Shown: positions 20,470 to 31,326 of the stretch, in pieces
Layout: each line of letters begins with the position of its first letter
Numbering within the stretch: position 1 is the stretch's first letter
From: Chrysophaeum taylorii
Taxonomy: Eukaryota > Sar > Pelagophyceae > Pelagomonadales > Pelagomonadaceae
Assembly (NCBI GenBank): GCA_029834535.1
Contig: JAQMWT010000010.1
Coordinates: 1 to 64,000, forward strand
DNA: 64,000 nt
Direction: 5' to 3'
The notes under the pieces: generated by a model
The model's input: the letters and a program-made list of their open reading frames with translations, nothing else
What the model was told of the DNA's origin: nothing
Database searches by the model: none
Made by a program: the position numbers and the translations under genes

Positions 20470-23400
20470 TTAGACCATGGGGTTCATTGGTTTGTCTTCG
20501 TCTTCGTCCATGTCGGAGAGCTGGATCTCGATGGGCCCAGTGTCGACGGAGGGCTCGAGCTTGCCGGAGGTGAAGCCCGGGGGGGGCGAGGGGTCGAGGT
20601 AGAGCTTGGCGGCCATCAAGACAACGCATACGAAGATCGCGCAGAGACTCGTGTACAAGACGATCATCCCCGGACTGCTGTGAGTGTCATCCTTTTTCTT
20701 CTTTTTCTTGCCACCACCACCACCACCGTTTGTCGGTTGTTCGAGAGGGCGAGTGGTGGGGGGTCGAGTGGTGCCGTTGACGAGGACGTGGCGACAGCAG
20801 TAGCAGCCCGAGTTGGACTTGTAGTTGCAGCCGGGGTTGTCGCCGGGGGAGATGTCGCCGCCGAGGATGTCGCACTCGAGGTAGGACTGGACGCAGAGGC
20901 CGTCTTTGGCATCGTGGCACCAGGCGACCGCGTTATCGTGCGCCGTCGTGCATATTGTCCCCGTGGGACTCGAGGTGGACGGAGCGGGCGTCGAAGGCAC
21001 CGGTGTGGGAAGGTCGGTGAGGGAGGGTGCGGGTGTGGAGGGGTGGGGGGTGGGCTTGGGCGAGGTCGTCGGGAGGTGCGTGGTGCCGCACGTAAAGGTG
21101 GCGACGAGGTCGTCATCCTCGGCGGCGGCGGCGACGACGAGAGAACCGTATTCGAGTCGCGCGACGACGGCGTGCGCGCCGTCGAAATTCGCGGCCACTA
21201 CCGTCGTCTCGTAGGTGGCGCCGTCGGTCGTCTCGTGCACCGCCACCACGCCGTCGTCGAACCACGCGCTAAAGAGCTCGGGGAGGTCGTCGCCGTCGAC
21301 GTCGAGCGCGAAAACGTCCGTCGCTCCGCCGGCCTCGTCGGTGACGACGAGCTTTGTAAATCTATGGGTTTCTGCGAAGATAGAATGCAGGTAGACTGCG
21401 ATCGTGTTGTCGTGGGGGGAGGCCGCCGCGATATCCAAGAGGCCGTCGTTGTTCGCGTCGAGGGTGATGACTTTTCGGACGTTCTGCGCGTCCGTGTCGA
21501 CGACAAACTTCAAGAAAGTGCCGTCCGAGTTCTGATGGTGCCAGGCGACGACGTTGTCGTTTTTTGAGCAGCTCACGACGTCGTTGAGGCCGTCGGCGTC
21601 GATATCGGCGACGGCGACGCTCCGCGGCCCGTCGGCAGCGGGGTCTATGATCGTGGCGTTCCAGCTCGGCGCGTCGTACAGCACGACCTCGCCCGCTCCG
21701 AGGAGCGCGGCGAGCACGTCCTGGTCACCGTCGCCGTCGAAGTCTACCACGTAGATTCCATGCACTCCCTCGGCTTCGCCGTGGCTCACGAAGTGCTGGG
21801 ACGTGCAGTCGGTCCCCGCGCACTCGTACCAAGAAATAGTAGAAGCCGACGACGACGCCGCCACGACGTCGAGATCGCCGTCGTTATCCATGTCCGCCGC
21901 CAAAACCGCCGTTGTCCTCCCCGACGCGCTGTCGACGACGTGCTCTGTGCACGCCGACGAGCTGCACGCGTACCACGCGACGTCGTTGAGCGAGCCGGCG
22001 ACGACGTCGACAGACGAGTCGCCGTCGACGTCCGCGAACGCGACCGTCCGCGGGTTGACGACGTCGTCCGTCACCACGGATTCCGAACAAGACAGGACCT
22101 CGGAGGTAGGTTTGGGCGTTCTCGTCGGCGCGGGGGATGAGGGTTTCGAGGTGGGCTGGAGGCATTGGTGCTCGTAGACGGCGTCGGCCGACGTCGCGCA
22201 GCTGAAGACGTCGAGAGAGGACGAATTTTTGGCTGCGGTCGCGCACGACGCCCCCTCAACCACGTCGCAGATTATGGTGGTCTCGCCGTCGGCGAGCGAT
22301 GTCATCGCGACCGCGTTTGCGCCCCACCACGCCGACAGCACCTGGATCGTCCCGTCGACAAAAACGGCTTCCAGATCGACGACGCCGAGCGCTTCTTCGG
22401 TGATTACGACGCTCGAAAAACTCCCGGAACCGCCATTTTCGTACAGGACAATAGAGTTTTCGAAGCAGGCGATCACGTCCATGTCGCCGTCGTCGTCCGA
22501 GTCGATTACCACAATATCGAGCGGCGCCTCCACAACGGCGATCACGCGGCGAGCGAAACTCGGGTTCTCGTACCAGGCGATCGCGCCGTCGCGGACCGAG
22601 GCCGACAGCACGTCGATGTCGCCGTCGCCGTCGATGTCCGCGGCGGCGACCGCCCGCACTCCCAACGCTGAACTCGAAACGATCTTCGGTTCCCAGATGA
22701 CCCCGGCCCCCGTATTTTCGTACAGAACTACGACGTCGTCGTCGCCAGAGTTGGCCGCTAAGACGTCGATATCCTCGTCGCCGTCGACGTCGACGGGAAA
22801 GACTGCGTAGGCCCCGGCCCGCCCCGCGATCTCGTTGCGCGTGGGCTTGGCGAGCGACGTCTTGAACCACGCGATCATCGGGATCGTCGGGGACGCGGCG
22901 ATGATGTCATCTATCCCGTCGCCGTCGACGTCCCCGATAGCCACCGCCGCGACTCCGTCGATCGAGGCCTCGGCAACAGATTTCGTGTAGTACCCTTCGC
23001 CCGACACGTCGCTGTACCACGCGACCATCGCGTTGTCGGGCTCCGCCACCACAACGTCATCTATGCCGTCGCCATCCACGTCCCCGACGGCGGCGGCGAC
23101 GGGCGCTCCGGCGTCTCCCGCGATCGCCGTCGTCGAGCACCCGAGCGCTTTTATAGAAGAGTAAGTCGGGGCTGCCGTGAGGCCCTGGTCGCACCCCGCG
23201 TCGGTCACCGCATCCGGAGCGCCAACAAACACGTCGTATCCCTCGTTCCCGTTGAACCCGCGCACCGCGATCGCGTCGCGCGGCTGGGTGATCTTGGCTA
23301 TAACCGCAGCGTCGTACGTGTCGAGGTCGAACCGAACGACCAAATTAGCGTCGTAGAGCGATGCGATCAGCTCGAGGTTCGCGTCGCCGTCCACGTCGGC

Positions 23401-24201
23401 CGCAAAAACCGACCGCGCCCCATCCGCCTCGTCGCTCAACACGATGGCCGAAAAATTTTTGTTATTTTGGTTGACGTAAATTCGAATAGTGTCGTCGTGC
23501 GACGACGCGCCCACGACGTCGACGTCGCCGTCTGCGTCGACGTCCGCCGCCACGACCCCCCGCGGATGCGAAGCTGACCCGAGCTCGCGCATCTCAAATT
23601 CCCCGGGGCTGCTGGAAGACTGCTTGAACCAAAGAAATTTGTCGTCGTTCGTCGCCGCCACGACGACGTCTTGGTAGTCGTCGCCGTCGACGTCCGCCAA
23701 GTCCACCTCTCGCGCGCCGGCACCCGAGGTCATCAACGCGTGCGTCGTGAACCCACCGGTTCCGTCGTTCTCGTGCCAGGCCACCTGCACGTCTTCCCCC
23801 AACGCCGCCGACACGAGATCGAGGTCTTCGTCGCCGTCGACGTCACCCCCGACGCACCCGTGTATCCCGTCGAGCGTCGCGACTAAAATTCGCGTCCAGG
23901 CGGGACCAGCGTAGTAAACCAAAGACTGGTCAGAGGTCAGCCCCGCAGCGATATCCGACACGGCGTCGCCATCGAGGTCCCCCAACCACGCGCACGCGGC
24001 GTGCCCGGCCGTCGTGTCGACGACGTGCGGCTCCGTGCCCCCCGAGAGCCACACCACGCTGTCCGAATCCTGGGACGCGACCACGAGGTCCATGCTCTCG
24101 TCCCCGTCCACGTCCCCCGCGACCAAGCTCGTCCCACTCGACCAGACGCCGGTCTGGGGACACGTCGCCGCCGCCGCCGACAGCAACACGACAACGAGCA
24201 T
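20470..24201 (-). CDS. FG-GAP/VCBS repeat type I membrane protein (integrin-alpha-like propellers)
   Basis: A single 1243-residue ORF. The start MLVVVLLSAAAATC is a plausible signal peptide. Many repeats of the DVDGDGDIDVL type (Asp-rich calcium-binding loops of FG-GAP/VCBS blades) fill residues about 25-690 and 720-1060, enough for several beta-propellers. Pro/Thr/Ser linkers (near 695-715, and a longer one near 1055-1090) separate modules, as is common in stramenopile surface proteins. A Cys-rich block (CNYKSNSGCYCCRH) is next, then a Gly/Lys linker, a transmembrane helix (IVLYTSLCAIFVCVVLMAA) and a short acidic tail. Likely exposed at the cell surface or in a vesicle for adhesion or ligand binding; ligand unknown. 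No introns or breaks are seen. Confidence 0.88.
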   Translation of the reverse strand: MLVVVLLSAAAATCPQTGVWSSGTSLVAGDVDGDESMDLVVASQDSDSVVWLSGGTEPHVVDTTAGHAACAWLGDLDGDAVSDIAAGLTSDQSLVYYAGPAWTRILVATLDGIHGCVGGDVDGDEDLDLVSAALGEDVQVAWHENDGTGGFTTHALMTSGAGAREVDLADVDGDDYQDVVVAATNDDKFLWFKQSSSSPGEFEMRELGSASHPRGVVAADVDADGDVDVVGASSHDDTIRIYVNQNNKNFSAIVLSDEADGARSVFAADVDGDANLELIASLYDANLVVRFDLDTYDAAVIAKITQPRDAIAVRGFNGNEGYDVFVGAPDAVTDAGCDQGLTAAPTYSSIKALGCSTTAIAGDAGAPVAAAVGDVDGDGIDDVVVAEPDNAMVAWYSDVSGEGYYTKSVAEASIDGVAAVAIGDVDGDGIDDIIAASPTIPMIAWFKTSLAKPTRNEIAGRAGAYAVFPVDVDGDEDIDVLAANSGDDDVVVLYENTGAGVIWEPKIVSSSALGVRAVAAADIDGDGDIDVLSASVRDGAIAWYENPSFARRVIAVVEAPLDIVVIDSDDDGDMDVIACFENSIVLYENGGSGSFSSVVITEEALGVVDLEAVFVDGTIQVLSAWWGANAVAMTSLADGETTIICDVVEGASCATAAKNSSSLDVFSCATSADAVYEHQCLQPTSKPSSPAPTRTPKPTSEVLSCSESVVTDDVVNPRTVAFADVDGDSSVDVVAGSLNDVAWYACSSSACTEHVVDSASGRTTAVLAADMDNDGDLDVVAASSSASTISWYECAGTDCTSQHFVSHGEAEGVHGIYVVDFDGDGDQDVLAALLGAGEVVLYDAPSWNATIIDPAADGPRSVAVADIDADGLNDVVSCSKNDNVVAWHHQNSDGTFLKFVVDTDAQNVRKVITLDANNDGLLDIAAASPHDNTIAVYLHSIFAETHRFTKLVVTDEAGGATDVFALDVDGDDLPELFSAWFDDGVVAVHETTDGATYETTVVAANFDGAHAVVARLEYGSLVVAAAAEDDDLVATFTCGTTHLPTTSPKPTPHPSTPAPSLTDLPTPVPSTPAPSTSSPTGTICTTAHDNAVAWCHDAKDGLCVQSYLECDILGGDISPGDNPGCNYKSNSGCYCCRHVLVNGTTRPPTTRPLEQPTNGGGGGGKKKKKKDDTHSSPGMIVLYTSLCAIFVCVVLMAAKLYLDPSPPPGFTSGKLEPSVDTGPIEIQLSDMDEDEDKPMNPMV

Positions 24202-25554
24202 TTTTCTTTCTTTGCGCGATCGATCGATCAGGCGGTTGGGGATGTGTGGAAATTTTTGGCCTCTACTGTAATAAACGGACCTATTTCATTATGATTTAAG
24301 ATTTGCCATATATCATATCTGCGTGATGTCATGTCGAAGAAGGACTTTTTTTGAATCATCATCATCATCATCGAATAAAAAGTCGTCAGAAGAGTGCACA
24401 ACAACAACAACCCACGAACCGCATCTAGGTGGGTGGTACAGCCATCAGTGCTGTTGTTGTTTGTTTGCAGAGGGCGCCTTTGTGCGACACCTTTTTTTGT
24501 GGTGGCATTGCATTGATGAGGCTTGGGGCGCCGTTTTGAGTCATGAGCGCCGGTCACTACTACTACTACTACTGCTGCTGCTTGGGAGTGGATTCCATAT
24601 CTATCCACCTTCTTGACGTTGTTGAATCCCCTGTCTTCGAATCCCGCCACACTGCCAGTGCCAAAAGGTGCTAAGGACCGCGCGCGAATCGTCGGCTAGG
24701 TTTCCGCGTTGACCACATCCAGCGACAATGATGCGCAGCTCAATGAGGGGGGCTCGACCATTAACTCGGATCGGACTGACTGCTGTCGATCCAACTCTCG
24801 TCGTCTCTGATGGTTGTTTTCAAGTTGCACCCGCAAAAAAATTTGAGGTTTGTTTGGTGGTCGACATCTCGGTATTATTTCCCAATGCCGACGGCTGCGC
24901 CTTGAATCCATGACGTGCGTATACCTCCGATGTCGGCGGCGGCAGCCCGCGATGGGTTCGTCGGGCACGCTTGCGGACAATACAACTCTACGTGGATCTT
25001 TATCGGCCCCTGCTTTATTTCGGGCTGGTTGTGATTTTTTACTATCTTGTGCACAATCGATCGCCAATTCCGCGTGGTTGAGGTGCGGCACACGGATGGT
25101 GACTACGCTCTCGTCGGTGAATTTGAATGTCGGTCTCACCGCCGGAAGCCGCGGCAGGTGCGGCGGCTGACCGCGAAAAAATTTTAGAGGTATCTTTGCC
25201 TTCACCGACACACCAATTTTTGCGCTGACCGGCAGAGACCAGCGTCGTAACTTGACCCCGTTTTGCGTTCTTCCGTGTGATTTGACTGCAGACTGGGATG
25301 CATGCATGGTTTGTCCAAGGAAAGGCGATTTCCATCCATCAATCCATGTCCATCCATCCATCCATCCATATCCATCCACCGGGTCTCAGGATTTGCCGCT
25401 GCGATGATGTCCTACCGCGCGCGATGCGCGAAGAGATCGGCCGTTCCATGCCCGTCCGTTGCTGAACCCCCGAAGACCCAAAGAAGGGAAGCACCGCAGA
25501 ACGCCCGAAACAGGAACATTCCTAGAAGTCCCCGAAGCAGAAGTACCCTAAAAG
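24202..25554. other. Divergent intergenic region between VCBS and ankyrin genes, with microsatellites
   Basis: Simple repeats: (ATC)n at 24355-24375, (CTA/CTG)n at 24557-24584 and (ATCC)n at about 25330-25380. A minus-strand frame at 24696-25379 is open for 227 codons but begins inside the ATCC repeat and matches no family I recognise, so it is not called as a gene. Promoters for both flanking genes should lie here. Confidence 0.5.
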
Positions 25555-26624
25555 ATGGAACTGGCGGTGGCGTGCGCGTCGGGTCGCGTTGGTGAGGTGC
25601 GGAGCCTCCTGAAGCAAGGCGCGGACGTGAATTCGTCGAACAGGAGCGGGTGGCCAGCGTTGTGCCTCGCCGTTCACTACGGTCACTTGTCGGTGGTTCG
25701 TCTGCTTGTGAAGCATGGTGCCGACGTTGAGAAAGGCGCCGAGGGCGTGAGGCCCCTCGCGATCGCGAGCACCTCGGGGAGAACGGACGTGGTGAGATTT
25801 CTGCTGGATCAGGGGGCGAAGGTGAACCGACGGAGTACGGAGGGCGCGACGGCGCTCGTCGCGGCGAGCCAACACAACAAGCGGGGCGTCGTAAAAGTTC
25901 TGCTGGAGAACGGCGCGGATATCGACCACGTCACCGACAACAAGGTGACGCCGCTGATAGCAGCGAGCAAGATGGGGAACTTGGACGCCGCGCGGGCCTT
26001 GCTCGACGCCGGCGCGAACGTCAACGCGGCGCCCGCTGGAATCTCGGCGCTCCACATGGCCGCGCAGGACGGCCACTACGACTTAACGCAGCTTCTGTTG
26101 GAGCACGGCGGCGACGTCTTTCACGCCTTCGAGGGAGCTTCCCCGCTCTACGTTGCGAGTCAGAACGGACACGTAGACGTCGCGAGACTATTGATCGACT
26201 ACGGAGCCGACGTCCACGAGCGCGGAACCACTAAAGCCTCTACTTCCCTCTTCATTGCGTGCCAGCTCGGCCATCTCGAGATCGTCCGGCTCTTGCTCGA
26301 GCGCGGTGCCGACGTCCAACAACCCAATCTCCAGGGCTGCACCCCCCTCGTCATCGCCTCCATCAACGCTCGCGCCGACGTCGTCCGCCTCCTTCTCGCG
26401 CGCGGCGCCGACCGCCACCAGGCCACCCGCGAGGGTTTTACGGCCCTCGACATGGCGCGCGCCCACAACCACAACAAGCTTGTTTCCTTGCTTACCAACC
26501 CTCCCATCGAGGGTCCGGATTTCCCCCTCCCCCTCTTCTCCGCCGCCGCCGCCGGGCCTCTTCTCGTCGTCTTCCGAGACGAACTCCGGACTTCGAGAAC
26601 TTGTTTCTGCACCAAACGCCGTGC

Positions 26625-26656
<32 letters not shown>

Positions 26657-26664
26657 CTTCATAG
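25555..26664 (+). CDS. Ankyrin-repeat protein
   Basis: A 369-residue ORF. About ten ankyrin repeats run from residue 1 to about 320, each with the G-x-TPL-x-x-A ... VVRLLLxxGADV pattern (for example GHLEIVRLLLERGADVQ). Ankyrin stacks bind other proteins; no catalytic domain is fused here. The last 45 residues leave the repeat pattern and end in a run of Ser coded by (TCT)n, followed by a stop in a (TAG)n tract. The tail length is therefore set by a microsatellite and is likely variable. The start at 25555 leads directly into the first repeat. No signal peptide or membrane segment. Partner and pathway unknown. Confidence 0.85.
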
Positions 26665-26682
26665 TAGTAGTAGTAGTAGTAC
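26626..26682. repeat. (TTC)n-(TAG)n compound microsatellite
   Basis: A (TTC)n run encodes the poly-Ser end of the ankyrin protein and passes straight into (TAG)n, which supplies its stop codon. Confidence 0.9.
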
Positions 26683-26882
26683 ATTGCGCCGCCAGGCCTG
26701 ATTGCAGGCATGCATGCCGAAAAGCTGCCGAAATCTTCCCAATTTTGCAATTTTGGTACCCTGGTGGCCAGGTCGAAGGCTGAGGAGCCGTGGGGGATGA
26801 TGCGGCGATTAAATGTTACATTTGGATAATAAGTGAGCATCGCCGCATCTTCCTTGCTTCATTGAGTGAGGTGGGGGTGAGG

Positions 26883-27045
26883 TAGAGAACAGTAATTTCA
26901 ACTGCGTTGCCCTTCAGCAGAGTGAGAGCAGTGGCCGTCTGCCCTCGTCCTGTGCTCTTACAACGAGGACAGCACGGTGTGAATAACACAGCGTTTTTCT
27001 GAATTAAAAGGTGCTAAAGTAAGAGAGCTAACCCTAGGATAGGGG
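26883..27045 (-). repeat. 3' LTR of the copia element
   Basis: Matches 37651-37798 from TAGAGAACAGTAATTTCAAC through GAGCTAACCCTAG with few changes. This copy continues GATAGGGGGTACT; the same bases reappear at about 39015 after the LINE that interrupts the other LTR, so the true LTR extends some bases past 27045. Confidence 0.8.
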
Positions 27046-27114
27046 GTACTAACCCTAAATCAAATTTTGTATCTCTACGCCCTCACAGATTGAACTCGGT
27101 GAGCGAAATCTGGA

Positions 27115-27650
27115 TCAAACTAAGCGGGAAGCGACTTTCCATCGACAATAATGTAGAGAGTGTTCTGGACGGAGTTGTACGGTGGAAGAGTAGCAGAAAG
27201 AGTAACTTGATGAGATGGTGGTGAAGAAGATGTAGAGTGAACACCGTAGGCGTTCTTGAACTTGTGGAATAATAAAAGTGCGGGGGAGGAGCTTTGAAAA
27301 ATGATCGGCTATCTGGTAGTGAGTGGGACACCAGAGAGGACGAATGACCGAGTTGGCCTGGTAGTCACGAATGCGAAATTCTCGTAAATTGATATGACGA
27401 GAGGGAGCACTGACTTTAGGATGATTAGCGACATGGAAGGCGCTAGCGTTGTCAATAAGCAGGGGAATAGCGTGAGCTTGATCACGAGAAAACAAATAAG
27501 GGTGAGAAGAGAAGATCTTATAAAACCATTGACATTAATCAGCGGCTGCGCTAGCGGCGATGAGTTCGGCTTCCATGGTGCTTTTGGCAGTAAGAGTTTG
27601 GCGTTTGCTAGACCAGAATACGAGATTGCCAAATACAAGAATACATGCAC
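27115..27650 (-). pseudogene. RNase H of the copia element, frameshifted
   Basis: The C-terminal copia RNase H pattern is visible: LLIDNASAFHVANHPK, then SRHINLREFRIRDY and THYQIADHFSKLLPR (the H-x-ADxxTK-like ending). The N-terminal half lies in another frame after 27663, where the RT frame ends. The domain would degrade RNA in the RNA:DNA hybrid. Confidence 0.75.
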
Positions 27651-27662
27651 CAGAATGAGATC

Positions 27663-29408
27663 TTAATCGAGGATCAGAACGGTCAGCGAAACTGACATCA
27701 GGAAAAAAAAAATGGGCGAACGAAGATGATGCAGTTCTGGATATGTGCTGATCAGATGCTGAATAAAGGGCGTAATAGAGGGGCTATCGGATGAATAGTC
27801 GAGAGAATCATTCGGAGTACCCTTCAAATAGCGAAGGAAAACATATAAGTGTAGAAGGTGGGTCTGCTCAGGGTTGTGCATGCCTTTGCAGCATTTGTTG
27901 CACAGAGTGGTGATGTCTGGACGACAAGTGACAGACAAGTTGATACTAGTGCCACAGTAATGGGGAAAATTCTTGCGTAATAGTTCCAAAGTAGGAGCCA
28001 AGTCGGAAAGAAGCTTAGCAGAAGGGTTTTGAGTGAGAATGTCCGAGTAGGGGATGTCAGTAGTACGGAGGTTGATTTTATGCTCGGCGAGCATCTTGTT
28101 TATCTTCGCGGCTACATTCGTAGTGAGATGACGAGCGGAGACATTGTAGTGTACATCGATACCAAGAAAGGAGCGCATGTTATCGTGCCATGTACCTTTG
28201 CCATATTCCTTCTCCAAAGCGGTGCGAAGAGATGTGATTTTGGCGGTGTTGGTACCAGTGATCAATAGATCATCGACAGAGACGGATAGGAGAACCCATC
28301 TGTTGATAGATCGATCCCAACTGATATAGAGGCAAGTGTCGACTTGTGAGCGTTCGAACTCATGTTGTCGAAGGAACGAGTCGAGCTTAATGTTCCACAA
28401 CAAAGCTGACTGTTTGAGACCATAGAGAGCCTTGACGAGTCGGAGAGCTAGCTTGGACTCTGGGTGGTTCTTCTGTATCTGCTGGACAAGGTTTTGCGAG
28501 ACACGAATCCCTCGAGGTAAGTCTATCCATACCGGGCGACCAAGTGCCGATTGGATGAATGCCGGGGGAATTTCTGCGTTCGCAACCGGGAGCCTGTGCT
28601 TCACAGCGATGGCGAGCAATAACCGGTTGGTGGCGAGCATCGCGGTCGGTGAAGATGTGGCATAAAAGTCAATGCCGACACGTGCCAAGGAACCTCGGGC
28701 AACTAGACGAGCTTTATAGCGGTCTGGGGTGCCGTCTGCAAAATACTTGATCTTCAGCACGAGTTTCGTCGAGATAGACGAACGGTCTAGCGGCAAAGGT
28801 TCGAGCTTAAAGGCGCCGTTGGAGCACAAGCCCTCAATTTCCTTGCGAATCGAAGCAATATGCTTAAGCTTATCTTCTTCGCTGAGTCCTTTGAGTTCGA
28901 CAATCTTTTCAGGCTCATAGATAATGTCATCAGCAGTCACGAGTTGTGACGCGACATGGTCGATGTGATGTATGTCATAGTCCATGACTTCTTGGAGAAT
29001 GTCTTGATTCGGATCACTTTGACTTAGAAAGAGGTGTCCTAGTTCGCCAGAATCGCGCATGAGGGCGTGTCTGTGACGAGAAGCTAGGTGGTAGTGCTGA
29101 TGCGCTGAGATGTCCCATAAGAGAGAGGATCTCATACAACAGAATTCTTGATTCCATTGACGCGCATAGTACTCTGCCGGTGACAGTTCGTCATGGCATA
29201 CATAGTTCTCGAGAACAGAATTGTCGTTGTCCAGGTGGTCGACCAAGACAGATGAGTAGTACGGCTTCCTTGGGAAATCAACGCATAAGAGTTCTGCGTC
29301 GGTTTCTCTCTGCAGATCCAGTGCAGTGCCGCCCATGATACCATAGTCTTGAGTGGTATTTGCGAGGAGGCATCCTGTCGGAACACCATCTGGCGGCTTA
29401 GCGTCCAT
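27663..29408 (-). CDS. Copia-type reverse transcriptase
   Basis: A 581-codon open frame. Copia RT landmarks: YKARLVARGSLARVGIDFY, the segment KALYGLKQSALLWN, the catalytic box LLSVSVDDLLITG, and MRSFLGIDVHYN. The first 150 residues are linker sequence continuing from the integrase. The 3' end of the frame is shifted before RNase H. This is the best-preserved part of the element, but without upstream frames it is probably not made as a working protein. Confidence 0.85.
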   Translation of the reverse strand: MDAKPPDGVPTGCLLANTTQDYGIMGGTALDLQRETDAELLCVDFPRKPYYSSVLVDHLDNDNSVLENYVCHDELSPAEYYARQWNQEFCCMRSSLLWDISAHQHYHLASRHRHALMRDSGELGHLFLSQSDPNQDILQEVMDYDIHHIDHVASQLVTADDIIYEPEKIVELKGLSEEDKLKHIASIRKEIEGLCSNGAFKLEPLPLDRSSISTKLVLKIKYFADGTPDRYKARLVARGSLARVGIDFYATSSPTAMLATNRLLLAIAVKHRLPVANAEIPPAFIQSALGRPVWIDLPRGIRVSQNLVQQIQKNHPESKLALRLVKALYGLKQSALLWNIKLDSFLRQHEFERSQVDTCLYISWDRSINRWVLLSVSVDDLLITGTNTAKITSLRTALEKEYGKGTWHDNMRSFLGIDVHYNVSARHLTTNVAAKINKMLAEHKINLRTTDIPYSDILTQNPSAKLLSDLAPTLELLRKNFPHYCGTSINLSVTCRPDITTLCNKCCKGMHNPEQTHLLHLYVFLRYLKGTPNDSLDYSSDSPSITPFIQHLISTYPELHHLRSPIFFFLMSVSLTVLILD

Positions 29409-29519
29409 TCTAATGTTGAGATCAGATGCGATGCTCGTGGCTTAGCCCTGGTGCAGAGCGCTGACACTGATGAGAAACGTAAATGTGCTGGACATGTTGG
29501 CTGTGGCGCGAGCCGTGGA

Positions 29520-30263
29520 TTACTCCTGCTGGTATTTCCAATTCCGACCATACTCGGATGCGATGATGCGTCTGGTGAAAAGTTTCCCATCGTCGACACG
29601 TTTCACGATATAGAGTTGATCTTTAGGAATGCGGAATCCGCGCTCGTCCTTGAGATCTGCCTTGAGTTTGTCACGCTGGTTGCGATGCACGAGTACTGGA
29701 GTAAAACCTGAATCATCGAGAACAACCTCTAGGCGATCCTTTCGCTTGGGCATCGGAATGCTACCGTCCGGCGGAGGTGGCCAGTTGAGGAACGAAAAAT
29801 CCTGTTCAGGTGTCTCGTCGCTGACGGGACTTGGATCAGCAGCAGAGGTCGGATCTGGTTCTTTATGCTCGTCGTCATCATCGGGTTTATCATCCTGGTC
29901 GTTATCATGAGTCTCGCCCTCATTTTGCGATTCCTGTCTAATTTCTGGCATTGGGTGCTCGCTTATAACTGGGAGCGGGTCCTCTTGCCGTGCCTCTGCT
30001 GGGATCTGTGCGTGTGCTTTGATCCGTTCGATCTCCTTGTTGCGGTTGACTGGCATGTCTGCATCAACGTGGAAGTCGTTCGAGGTGACGATTTTTCCAT
30101 ATCGCCCTTGATGTACAAGCAGGATAGATGTGAACATCACGGATAAATCGGTCCGTGCCGGGGAGGTTCGGAAGGTAGTTGTTACTATGAAAGTAAGAGG
30201 CGGAGACGATGAAGGGTTCCAGTTTGTGACTTTGAGGATAAACAAAGGTGACAGGTTCGCCAA
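29520..30263 (-). pseudogene. Acidic linker between integrase and reverse transcriptase
   Basis: A 247-codon frame rich in Asp, Glu and Pro (residues about 90-170). It has a conserved-looking end (KDQLYIVKRVDDGKLFTRR) that leads towards the RT frame. Copia elements commonly have such low-conservation linkers here. A frameshift separates it from the integrase frame. Confidence 0.65.
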
Positions 30264-31326
30264 AGGGGAGCAGCTTCAGGAGTGGTGCCGTGGGTGACAT
30301 GATGCGCCGGGGGACGGTGCAGGTCGTGTTATTGCGCGATGGCAGTCCATGAGAGCGCTGATTGTCTACTTGGATCTTGTGCAGTAGAGCAAACGGGTGG
30401 TAATACTCGGCGCCAATAGGCTTTCCTTCGATGCGGACACTACGAAGGTTAAGGAGGCGGACTACAGTGCCTCGTGTGTTTTCCTTAATGATGTTTTCCG
30501 CGAAGTTCCGCTGGTGTAGGTGGCGACCAATGATTTGAAACTGGATACCGAGTTGTACCTTGAGCGGGTGGAAAGCTTCGGAGCGGAATGTGGAAAAGGC
30601 ATCAGACGAGATGATTTTCACACTTACATCGAATTCGACCTTAATCACATTGACCACGTAGAGGATGCCGGCCAGAACGTCCTGCGCGTCCAGTTTCCGC
30701 AGGAAGTATACCCATTTGTATGCCGATATAATACACACGAAATGCATGATGTATCGGAAGCCACCATAGCATTTGCTGATGCTGGGATATGAGACATCCA
30801 TGTGGAGATGTTGGCCAGGAGCGTAGGCCAGTTCATCCTGTGACCAGGAAGAGTTCTTATGTCTGAAGCTAACATGCGGTTGACAGCGCTTGCATTCGCT
30901 GCAGTCTTGCAGATACCGATCATCACCTGGGCGGAGATTCGTTACATTGGCGGCAATTGTGCGGCGAATAATCTCGGGTTGTTGGTACTTGCCGAGGCCA
31001 CAGTTGCTAAAGTCCGAGTCGATAAGCGACACACTCCTCCTCGGACTTCGACTGCCGATCTGCCCCCCTTGCACAAGCCCGGCACCATTCAGCACGCAAA
31101 AAGAGTGCTCTTGGTCACTCGCTGGTACCGCACACACCAGCGTCTCGAGGTTTTTCGATTTGCTTGGCTTGCGGATCGCAGCATGGTGAGCATCTGCAAC
31201 GGCATTGAGGAGGGAGGTGAGGTGAGGTCCTCCTCTGCTAAGAGACGGCTGGAGATGTTCAAGAAGAATTCTGCAACCTGGTTGATGTCTCCGGGGCTGG
31301 GAATGCCATTGCGTATGGTTGCCCAT
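30064..31326 (-). CDS. Copia-type integrase
   Basis: A 420-codon frame. The zinc-binding pair CSECKRCQ precedes the core. First catalytic Asp in HLHMDVSYPS, second in VKIISSDAFSTFRS, and Glu in HQRNFAENIIKEN, spaced as in DDE integrases of copia. The aromatic segment KWVYFLRKLDAQDVL lies between the two Asp residues as expected. The N-terminal about 100 residues are less conserved. It would insert element cDNA; isolated by frame breaks on both sides, it is likely non-functional in this copy. Confidence 0.82.
   Translation of the reverse strand: MGNHTQWHSQPRRHQPGCRILLEHLQPSLSRGGPHLTSLLNAVADAHHAAIRKPSKSKNLETLVCAVPASDQEHSFCVLNGAGLVQGGQIGSRSPRRSVSLIDSDFSNCGLGKYQQPEIIRRTIAANVTNLRPGDDRYLQDCSECKRCQPHVSFRHKNSSWSQDELAYAPGQHLHMDVSYPSISKCYGGFRYIMHFVCIISAYKWVYFLRKLDAQDVLAGILYVVNVIKVEFDVSVKIISSDAFSTFRSEAFHPLKVQLGIQFQIIGRHLHQRNFAENIIKENTRGTVVRLLNLRSVRIEGKPIGAEYYHPFALLHKIQVDNQRSHGLPSRNNTTCTVPRRIMSPTAPLLKLLPFGEPVTFVYPQSHKLEPFIVSASYFHSNNYLPNLPGTDRFIRDVHIYPACTSRAIWKNRHLERLPR

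Noticed and set aside
20680-21567. Long plus-strand frames over the VCBS gene
   Set aside because: GC-rich antisense shadows of the repeat-rich minus-strand gene, low-complexity and without family motifs.
24696-25379. Minus-strand 227-codon ORF as a gene
   Set aside because: Its start lies in an ATCC microsatellite, the composition is irregular and no family resemblance is seen.
27040-27060. Telomere-like CCCTAA motifs near the copia LTR
   Set aside because: Only one or two isolated copies; no tandem telomeric tract.
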